Below, one piece after another: positions 16,787-24,900 of a stretch of DNA of 64,000 bases. The notes beneath the pieces are model-generated. The model was given only the letters and a program-made list of their open reading frames with translations, was not told the DNA's origin and searched no databases. Source of the stretch: Halostreptopolyspora alba. GTDB taxonomy: Bacteria; Actinomycetota; Actinomycetes; Streptosporangiales; Streptosporangiaceae. The stretch is from contig RJMB01000022.1 in assembly GCA_003725585.1 (NCBI GenBank), positions 32,860-96,859 on the forward strand. Reading direction: 5' to 3'. How positions within the stretch are numbered: position 1 is the stretch's first letter; each line of letters opens with the position of its first letter. The translations under genes and the position numbers were made by a program.

Positions 16787-19246
16787 TCAGTCATCGTCCC
16801 GCAACCAGAACGGGACATCGCGACGATGCTTGTCACTGCGCTGGGAGGAGGATCCGGTCCAGAACGGACTCGTGGGCGCGTCCTTGTTCGACTTGTTCGA
16901 CGAGCCGGTGATCCAGTTACCGCCCTCGCCACGGTTCGACGGAGCGTCCTGACTCGCTGCTCGCGGAGGGCGCGAGGGCTTCTGCTGCTTGGGTCGAGGA
17001 CCACCCCAGCGGGAACCGTTCCCACCGACATTCCCACGTGGCGGTGTCTGGGTACGTCCACGGAAGATGCCTCGCCCGTTATTGACGTCCGCCTGGTCCG
17101 CAGCGGCGGCGGCCCCACCCCCGTGGCCACCACCACCGGATGGTGGCCGTTGCCCACTACCGGAGCCGGTACCGAAGATCGAGGCCCACCCGGTGTCGCC
17201 AGCGCCGGTGTAACCACCGGCCGGACGTGGTGGGATCGAACCGCGATCGCCGCCACCACCGCCCGAGGAAGCGGCAGTACCAAGCCCACCCGAGGCCGCT
17301 TCACTGAGCCGTGGCGCCTCCGACGCGCTCCGTTGCGTTGACACGTCCGGCTTCTGTCGGGGGGACTCGTTCTTCCCACCGCTCTGGGCCACGTTCAACG
17401 GGGGCGGAGCCGACTGGCCACGCACACGACCATAGCCAGCGACTCCTCGCGCGCGCTTGGTGTTGTCATCGCGTGTGGAGCCACCCTCGTTGTCGGTACT
17501 CTGCGCCGCTGCTGGTGCCACGCCGCGCGCCGTGTCGCCAGCGTCGCCTGTACTGGCTCCGCCACCTGCGGGGACAGCGGACGCTGCCGTCGCGAGCTGC
17601 GGCGAGTTCTTGAGGCCCCACTTCTGTGCGCGCATGTAGGCAACCGGGGGCACCACGTTGGCGCTTCGGCTGAGTGTCCTGCTCTGCATAGCATCATTGA
17701 CCACGCGCGAGGTGAATGTGTTCGCATTGACAGATGCGAAGAGGTGCGCGAAAGGCTTCCGGTATACGAAAAGCGCAACCGTAAACAGGGAAAGCAAAAT
17801 CATCTGCAATCCCCACCCCAGATCAGTAACCATTACCGCGCTGTAACACATAATCAACAGCGTCACAAGAAGTACGATAAATATCTGCTTTAGCAGTAAC
17901 CCTATAAGCATCTCAAACCAGCGCAGCAGTACTGTTCGCCCATACCCAGGATGAACCCCAACCAGCAAAAATATCGGAGACAACATCAACAACAAAAGGA
18001 ATCCGATTTTCAGAACAATGAGGGCGACAGAAGCAGCCAGTATCAACCCACCGGCAAATATCGAAGCAAAAAGAGCCAGGGTAGCCACAGCAAACCTGTC
18101 ACCCTGCTGCTCCCCAGAGAACAAGGGATTTACTTCTGGATAATTACTTTCAACTCCAGAAGCAATTTCCTCATATTCTTGCTGTTTTTCCTCCCTGAGG
18201 CTAGCAGCATCCAACTCATCGTTAGCTATTTGAGCCTGCTCCGCACGGCTTATTCCTTGCGCCTGCAGCAAGGACATTCCATACTCTTGATTTGCCCAGG
18301 AAGCAGCTTCTCCTGTGCCAAACACACCGGCAACCCACGGCTGACAGACCAGACCAGACCAGAGCATCTGAGAATTCTGTCTTACCGTAAAATCGCTTTC
18401 ATTTTCCCAGTCGGCCCTCTCCGCTTCTGGAGCACCAGCGAGACACGAGGTTGCAGCATCAGTGAAAGTCACTTTTGAGGCCGCACTATTTACAAGCTGA
18501 GTCCCCGAATTGACAACATTAGTCGATAGAGAAAGAATTTGAGCGGGATTTACGAGAATCCAAATCCCCATGACAACGGCAAGGACCATCCATATGGCAC
18601 TCTCAACCGTAAGAGTTAGCCGTTTGCGAATTAGGCCGTACCAACCGAGCCAAACAGCACCGAGAATTATGACTGTCGGGAGCAGCGGACGCCAGACACC
18701 TTCCCGAAACTCTCCCATCACGCTCTCGACAAGAGAGTTGAAGCTCGCAAGAAGCCCATCTGTCGTAGCTGCTTGATAGACAGTGATTGTCGACTGGTTG
18801 ATGGTCTTTGATAGGCCCCATGCTGTGTTGCTCAAGGTAGCGAAAGCTGATTCGCCTAGCTTGTCAACACATGAATCGCGGATTACGTGCCATTGCTGGC
18901 CAGCTGTCCCATACTGACCATAAACACTAGAATCTGGCGGGAGTCCGTCCGGAGACGCAGCGATCGACTCCGCGGATTGCGGCGGCACCAGAAGCCCGTC
19001 CGCTCCTCCTTCAGCCGCCTCCGGCTGCGGGGCGGGGTCTCCTTCGCACATTTGTTGCGCCTGGGCGCTCGTGCTTCCCAGTGGAACCAGCAGGAACCCG
19101 AGCATCAGCAGCCCTAGGAGGACCGTGCGGCGCCAGCCGCCGGGTCTTTGTGACCATGCCGTGTTTCTCGCTGGGGTTCTACCCGGCTCTCCCAGACGTC
19201 GCTGGCCGCTCACGCCGTCGCGCCTTCGACCTTTTGTCACCGTCAC
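16787..19246 (-). CDS. VirB6/TcpH-like T4SS channel protein with Gly-rich tail (819 aa)
   Basis: GTG 19246 overlaps the stop of the virB4-like gene by four bases (GTGA). A signal-like segment (about residues 40-68, ending SAQAQQ) precedes a Cys-containing outer region, then at least six membrane helices between residues ~165 and ~560 (for example LPTVIILGAVWLGWYGLI, AIWMVLAVVMGIWILV, LILAASVALIVLKIGFLLLL, KQIFIVLLVTLLIMCYSA). This matches polytopic VirB6/TrbL/TcpH subunits that line the translocation path. Residues ~590-819 are a disordered Gly/Ser/Pro/Arg tail, presumably cytoplasmic. The part encoding the helices (about 17690-18880) is AT-rich (~45% GC or less) while both ends are ~65% or more. 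A TTA codon is at 17897-17899. Confidence 0.75.
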   Translation of the reverse strand: MTVTKGRRRDGVSGQRRLGEPGRTPARNTAWSQRPGGWRRTVLLGLLMLGFLLVPLGSTSAQAQQMCEGDPAPQPEAAEGGADGLLVPPQSAESIAASPDGLPPDSSVYGQYGTAGQQWHVIRDSCVDKLGESAFATLSNTAWGLSKTINQSTITVYQAATTDGLLASFNSLVESVMGEFREGVWRPLLPTVIILGAVWLGWYGLIRKRLTLTVESAIWMVLAVVMGIWILVNPAQILSLSTNVVNSGTQLVNSAASKVTFTDAATSCLAGAPEAERADWENESDFTVRQNSQMLWSGLVCQPWVAGVFGTGEAASWANQEYGMSLLQAQGISRAEQAQIANDELDAASLREEKQQEYEEIASGVESNYPEVNPLFSGEQQGDRFAVATLALFASIFAGGLILAASVALIVLKIGFLLLLMLSPIFLLVGVHPGYGRTVLLRWFEMLIGLLLKQIFIVLLVTLLIMCYSAVMVTDLGWGLQMILLSLFTVALFVYRKPFAHLFASVNANTFTSRVVNDAMQSRTLSRSANVVPPVAYMRAQKWGLKNSPQLATAASAVPAGGGASTGDAGDTARGVAPAAAQSTDNEGGSTRDDNTKRARGVAGYGRVRGQSAPPPLNVAQSGGKNESPRQKPDVSTQRSASEAPRLSEAASGGLGTAASSGGGGGDRGSIPPRPAGGYTGAGDTGWASIFGTGSGSGQRPPSGGGGHGGGAAAAADQADVNNGRGIFRGRTQTPPRGNVGGNGSRWGGPRPKQQKPSRPPRAASQDAPSNRGEGGNWITGSSNKSNKDAPTSPFWTGSSSQRSDKHRRDVPFWLRDDD

Positions 19247-21789
19247 CGCTCCCGCTCGGTCTCGCCGGTTCCCACCAGTGCGTTGTTGCCGCTGCTCGTG
19301 CCGTCGCCGTTAACGTTGCCGCTGTCGTCGGCGGTGCCGTCGCTACCGCCGCGTGCGTCTGGTCGCTGCCGTGTCGGGTTGGTGTCGAGCCACTCGAGTA
19401 GCTCCTGGGAGACGAGGTCCACGGCGATGCGTCCCGCGCGCCCGTCGAGGTCGCGGTAGATGCACTCGCCGTTGCCGAGGTTGCGCAACATTCCCATGTG
19501 CTCCTCGGAGGGTTCCACCCCCAGGAGCGACATGACGGCCTCCACCTCCACGCGTTCGCTGGAGCGGAACGTGAACACGCTGGACAGGCAGTTGGTGACC
19601 TGCTCGTTCAACAGGTCGCCGGCGTTCTGGCTGACCAGGATGAGTGCCGTGTTGCGGGACCGGCCCATCCTGGACACCTCGGGCACCAGCTTGGCGCCCT
19701 CCGGGGTGGAGGTGACCGCCCACGCCTCGTCCAGGAAGATCGCCTTGGGCAGCCGGCGGTCGATCCCGTTCATCAGCCGGCGGGCGAACTGGCTCACCAG
19801 GTACAGCAGCGCCACACTCAGCCGCTGCTCATACGAGTAGTCATCGCGGTGGATGGCGGAGTCGGGCAGGGTCAGCCCACCGAGCGTGAACACCGTGGTC
19901 CACCCCTCGGTGTCGATCTGGGTCTCGCCCTGCGGGTCGAAGCACAGGCTCGCGAGCCGCATCTCCGACATGGAACGCAGCACCGCCCCCAGGTTGCGGG
20001 AGGCCGCGTCGTCGGTCCCCTCCAGGTGGGTCACCACCTTGGCCAGGCTCGGCCGGGGCTGGTTGGCCACCGCCGCCACCGCCTGGATCATGGCGGACTC
20101 GCGTTCCTCGCTCATCCGCGGCAGCAGCAGCCGTAGCGTCTCGGTGGCCATGGTCTTCTTCGACGGCAGGTCGTCACCGAACCCGAACGGGTCCAACAGG
20201 CCCGGTTCGGCCGAGCTCAGCGACATGATCCGGGCCTTGCGGCCCCGGCTCTGCAGCAACCGCACCAGCGACTCCGCGTCGCCCTTGGGGTCGATGGCGG
20301 CCACCGTCACCCCGCGCAGCGCCAGCTGGTGGATCAGCAGCAGCGCCAGGGTGGTCTTTCCGCCGCCCGGCTCCCCGGTGATCGCGATCGCGGTGGGCCG
20401 GTTGCGGGCCGCCGCCACCATCGGGTCGAAGTGCACGATGTTGCGGGCCCGCCCCAGGGTCTCGCCGATGTAGGGGCCGGTCCAGCCGCCACCGGCCGAC
20501 CCGCCGTCACGGCGGTCGCCCACCTCGACGGTGGCGGTGGGCATGCCGCCGGCGATGGTGCGCAGCGGCTGCCGTTGGGCATAAGCGTTGACCCGGATGC
20601 GGTCGCCCGGCAGCGACTCGCTGAACAGGGCGAACTGGTCGCCGGTGGAGTTGACCACGTCGATGCCGATGTCGCGGTAGTGCTCCACCACCGCCTCCAC
20701 CCGCTGCATCAGCAGCTGTTCGGCCGGTGCCGACACCATCAGCCGGTGCCAGCCGTACACGAACGGCAGCCGCTCCTTGGTGATGCCGTGTTCCAGCGCC
20801 CGCGCGGCGTCGATCTGCTCGACCAGCGCGATGGGGGCGTCCACCCCGGCCTCGCGGATGTGGGCGTCCATGTCGCGGGCGTGGGCGAGCTTGTTGCTGA
20901 CGTCCTTGCTGGCCTTGGCGGGCGGCACCAGCTTCATCCGCAGCGACGCCTCGACCGGGAACGGCAACCCGTCGGCGTAGTGCAGCCACGGTTCACCGTC
21001 GGGGAACGGCATCAGGTCCGGGAACCGGGAGAACGAGAGGTAGGCGACGAAGGTGGAGCCGGCCGGTTGCTCCAGCCGCAGCATCGAACGCCCGTTGTGG
21101 ATGACCCCTTCGGTCAGCTGTTCGATCTCGCCCCTGCCCCAGGTGCGGCGGCCGGTGGCGGAGGTTTGGGGGTCCTCCACCGTGCCCGAGACGGCGTGCC
21201 GGATCAGCCAGGCGATCTCCTCGGAGTGGGCGTGGCGGGCGTGCAGCGAGCTGGCGGCCAGCGCCCGGCCCAGCCGCTCGGCCTGCTCACTCCAGCGCGC
21301 GATCTCCTTGTCGTCGATCGCCTCGTCGGTGATCCCCAACACCTGCTCGGCGCGCTGGTACACCCCGAGCATCTGGCCCAGCATGCCGAGCTGGGGCCCG
21401 ACCCCGCCGCGCGTGCCGAGCCGCACCCCCAGATAGACCTCCTTGGTCCAGAAGTCCTTGGCCCACACGTGCCGGTACATCTCGTCCAGGTAGTCGAACC
21501 AGCCCGGCCCCGAGTCGGAGGTGTCGTCCAACGCGGTGGCCCACTCGGCCGCCGGGTAGGTGCGGTGGGCGATGCGCAGGTGCACCTCCGCGTCGTCCAT
21601 CCGGATCGCCGCCAGGGCGATGGTGATGTTGGTAGCCAGCGCCTCGCGTTCCTCGGGGGTGGTGAACTCGTACGACACCGTCGGCAGCCGGAAGTAGGCC
21701 CACGCCTCCGACTCGTTGAGCAGGATGCGGTCGTCGAAGTAGCGCACCGCGAGGCGGCTCGCTCCCCGGGTTCCGTTCAGGCCGATCAT
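19243..21789 (-). CDS. VirB4/TcpF-family T4SS ATPase (848 aa)
   Basis: TTGGAGGG precedes ATG 21789. The C-terminal ATPase half has Walker A ITGEPGGGKTTLALLL (about residues 466-481), Walker B KAIFLDEAWAV (about 683-693), and the downstream motif LILVSQNAGDLL, as in VirB4/TraC/ConE-type proteins; the N-terminal half (about 1-400) is the variable domain that docks on the membrane complex. VirB4 is the signature ATPase of all type IV secretion systems and powers pilus or channel assembly and substrate transfer at the cytoplasmic membrane. Length is typical. GC content is high throughout, unlike the following gene. Confidence 0.9.
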   Translation of the reverse strand: MIGLNGTRGASRLAVRYFDDRILLNESEAWAYFRLPTVSYEFTTPEEREALATNITIALAAIRMDDAEVHLRIAHRTYPAAEWATALDDTSDSGPGWFDYLDEMYRHVWAKDFWTKEVYLGVRLGTRGGVGPQLGMLGQMLGVYQRAEQVLGITDEAIDDKEIARWSEQAERLGRALAASSLHARHAHSEEIAWLIRHAVSGTVEDPQTSATGRRTWGRGEIEQLTEGVIHNGRSMLRLEQPAGSTFVAYLSFSRFPDLMPFPDGEPWLHYADGLPFPVEASLRMKLVPPAKASKDVSNKLAHARDMDAHIREAGVDAPIALVEQIDAARALEHGITKERLPFVYGWHRLMVSAPAEQLLMQRVEAVVEHYRDIGIDVVNSTGDQFALFSESLPGDRIRVNAYAQRQPLRTIAGGMPTATVEVGDRRDGGSAGGGWTGPYIGETLGRARNIVHFDPMVAAARNRPTAIAITGEPGGGKTTLALLLIHQLALRGVTVAAIDPKGDAESLVRLLQSRGRKARIMSLSSAEPGLLDPFGFGDDLPSKKTMATETLRLLLPRMSEERESAMIQAVAAVANQPRPSLAKVVTHLEGTDDAASRNLGAVLRSMSEMRLASLCFDPQGETQIDTEGWTTVFTLGGLTLPDSAIHRDDYSYEQRLSVALLYLVSQFARRLMNGIDRRLPKAIFLDEAWAVTSTPEGAKLVPEVSRMGRSRNTALILVSQNAGDLLNEQVTNCLSSVFTFRSSERVEVEAVMSLLGVEPSEEHMGMLRNLGNGECIYRDLDGRAGRIAVDLVSQELLEWLDTNPTRQRPDARGGSDGTADDSGNVNGDGTSSGNNALVGTGETERER

Positions 21790-21901
21790 CGGTGCCCTCC
21801 AAGGTCACGGGTGGTGCTGCGCGGCGCCCGCCGGTGCCGCGAACGCACCGGGGGGACGTGGGCGCGGGCGGGATCCGGTGCGGACGGCGAGGGGGCTCGG
21901 G

Positions 21902-24900
21902 TCAACGGTTGGCCTCCTGCGTGGTGCGGGAACCCGACGCCGGGCCCGCCGCCCCGCCGTGGCCGTCGCCACCGGCCTCGGCGTCACCGGCCCGGAAACC
22001 GTTCATCAACACCCCGGCCAGGGCACCGTGGGAGCGGCGTGTCGTGGACCGCAGCGCCTTCACGTCAACGGCCCCGTGCGGGGTGGTCAGGTGGTCGTCC
22101 CACGGGATGCGGACGATGGCGCGGCATCGTCCGCGCGCCACCCGTTCCGCCTCCTCCACATCGGTCAGGCTGCGTTTGCTTACCCCGTTGACCGCGACGA
22201 TCGCCCGCGAGCGCAGGTGGGAGTACCCGTGCCCGTCGAGCCACTCGAACGTCATCGCCACGGCGCGGGCGGCGTCCCCGCTCGCGGGCACCACGAGCAC
22301 CAGACCGTCGACGATCGGGAGGGCGCGCGCCACCCCGGTGGCCGCCGGGTCCAGCAGGGTGACGCCGTAGTACTCGCCGAGCAGCCCGGTCAGGGTCGAG
22401 AAATCGCGGTCGTCCAGGGTCTGGACGTAGGGGTCGTCGAGGGTGGCGACCACCTCCAACCCGGTGCGTGACTGGGTGGAGGTGTAGCCCCGCATGGCCA
22501 TGTAGCCGCTGATCGCGTCGGAGTTGGCGAGCAGGGACGTCACCGTCTCGGTGGTGTCGGTGCGGATGCGCCGCGACATGCCGCCCGCCCCCGGGTTGAC
22601 GTCCACGGCGACCACGCGCTCGTCGCGGTAGGCCGCCAGGGTGTGGCCCAGCAGGAGCGTGGTGAGTGACTGTCCGGCACCGCCCGTGCAGCCCAGCACG
22701 ACCACGCGGCGCGGGGCGTCGATCGGGGCACGCACCCGTTGGATGTCGTGCTCGGGCAGGTCGAACGTTGGTGCTGCCGTCGAACCGCCCGTCACCACGC
22801 GGGCGAGGCGGCGCCAGCCGCGGGTCGACCCCTCCCCTGCCGGTGCGTCGGGCGCGTCGGTGGCCGGGCGGTCGTGACGGTCCTGGCGGTTCTCGGCGGG
22901 CGCCCCGTTGCCGGACGGCTGCTCTGTGAGGCGGCGCTGCTCACCGGTGCCGTGGTCCAGTTGTAGTGCCGGTTTCTCACGGCTCGGACCCTTGGTGGGC
23001 TTGGCGGGGGCGCCGGGTGTGCTCGCCGACGATGGCTCCTCGGGGGGCCGGGGCGGCTCCCCGGGGGCGGGTTGCCCGAACAGGTGGCTGATGCGGCGCG
23101 CGTTCAGCGCCACCCGGTTGAACACCCCGTCGTCGCCAGCGGCGCGGGTGGTCATGCCGGGTTTGGACGGCGCGTGCGGGGAGCGGCGCGGACCGGCCTC
23201 GTCGTCGGCGGTGTCCTCGGTGTCGCGGGAGGTTTCGGCGGGCTCGCCGTCGCGGGTGTCCCGTGAGGTCGCGCCGGCAGTGGTGCGGGGTCCGGGGCGA
23301 GCCTCGGAGGTCTCCCGCTGTGTGGCCTGTTCCGCGTTCTCCCCCTCGCCGGTGTCCACCGTGTCGGTGGTCTCGGCGGCACGCGGGCCTTCCTCGACGC
23401 CTTCGGGGGTGCCCTCGTTCCGTTCCCCCTCGATGTGGCCCTGTCGGCTGTCGCCGGGGGTCACCCCCGAGCCTTCGCCGACACGCCCGGACTCCGGCTC
23501 CGCGTCCGCTCCGGGAACGGCGGTTTCCCGAGCCGGCTCGGCGGTGGCCGCCTCGTCGTGGGGTCCGCGTCGACGGTTGGCGCGGATGCTGCGCGACAGG
23601 CGCTGGGAGCGCCGCGACAGCCCCGGGGCGTAAGCGGGATGGGAGGGCTCGGAGGCCGAGGGCTCGGTCGAGTCCGAAGCCCCGGCGCCAGCCACCTGCC
23701 GGACCGCCTTCGCCACGGGCTCGGCGTCCTTGGGCTCCTCCGACCGCCGCGAATCGGCCGTGGGCTGAGTGGCTTCTCCCGCGTTGTCGGGCGGGACCGT
23801 CCGCTCGGCCGCCGTGTCCGGCGTCGGTGCGGGCGCGGCCGCCGGCTGGTGCGAACCCGTACCACCGGTGTCGCTCGCGTCCTCGGCCTCTCGGTCGTCC
23901 TCGGCGGTCTCCGTTCGTTCGGTGGGCCGCTCCTGGCCCGTGCGGCGGGCGGCCCACCGGTTTCGGGCGCGCAACGCGGCGTCCTCGGCCGCCGCCTCGA
24001 CGTTCTCCTCCGGTTCCTCGGTCGGGCCCGTTTCCCGCTGCCGCTGCCCGAGGGGGGAAGCGGTTGGCTGCGGGGCGCCGGCGCCCGCGGTCCGCCGGAC
24101 CTCCTCCGCCACGGAGCCGACGTCCGCGGGGGGTGGTGCGTCTTCGGTCGAGCGCTCATTCTCCGAGGGCTCCCGCCTCGCCCGCGCTTCCCTACGCTGG
24201 CGGGCGCGCAACGCGGCGGCCTCGGCGGTTTCCAGGTCCGCCGCCGTGGCGCGCCGTGGCGGGTTGCTCACGGTGGCCAAGCTCTCGTGCTCGCCCGTGC
24301 CGTGGTCGAATTCGAGCGGGGGCTTGTCCTCGGTGCCGCTGTCCCGCGCGGCGGCATCGCCCTCGTGTTCGCGGGCCGCCTGGTCCGGCCCGGGGGCCGG
24401 TTGGACCGGTGGCTCCTGGGACGCGCCCGTGTCGCCCTCGTTGAACCAGCCGGAGAGGGGACGCGGCATGGCGGCCTCGCCGTCCTCGCCGTCCTGGCCG
24501 CCCGGGGCGAACGTGGGCTGTGGGGGCGGTGGGGTGACGGCCGTGTTCAGGTGCTGGTCGAGCACGGCCATCCGGTCGCCCCGTGACCCCGGGTCGGGAC
24601 GCTTCGGGTCCTGGTCCCCCTCGGGCCGGTCCCCCTCGGCGGGGTGGTGGCCCGGCCCCTCGGTGCTCGCGTCCGGGCCGTCCGTGTGGTCACCGTCGTT
24701 GTCATTGTCCCCGGTGTCATCCGCGCCGCGCGCGGGCTGTTCGCTCCTCGCTCCCTCGGCGGGGGTGTCGAGGGTGCGCGCGAGGCTGCGGTGCTCGTCG
24801 GTCCCGTGGTCGAGTTGCAGTCCGGGCTTGGCGCTCTCGGCGGCCGCCGCGGTGTCCGGGGCGGCAGCCGCGGGGCGCTCCGCCTGGTCCGGGACGCCCC

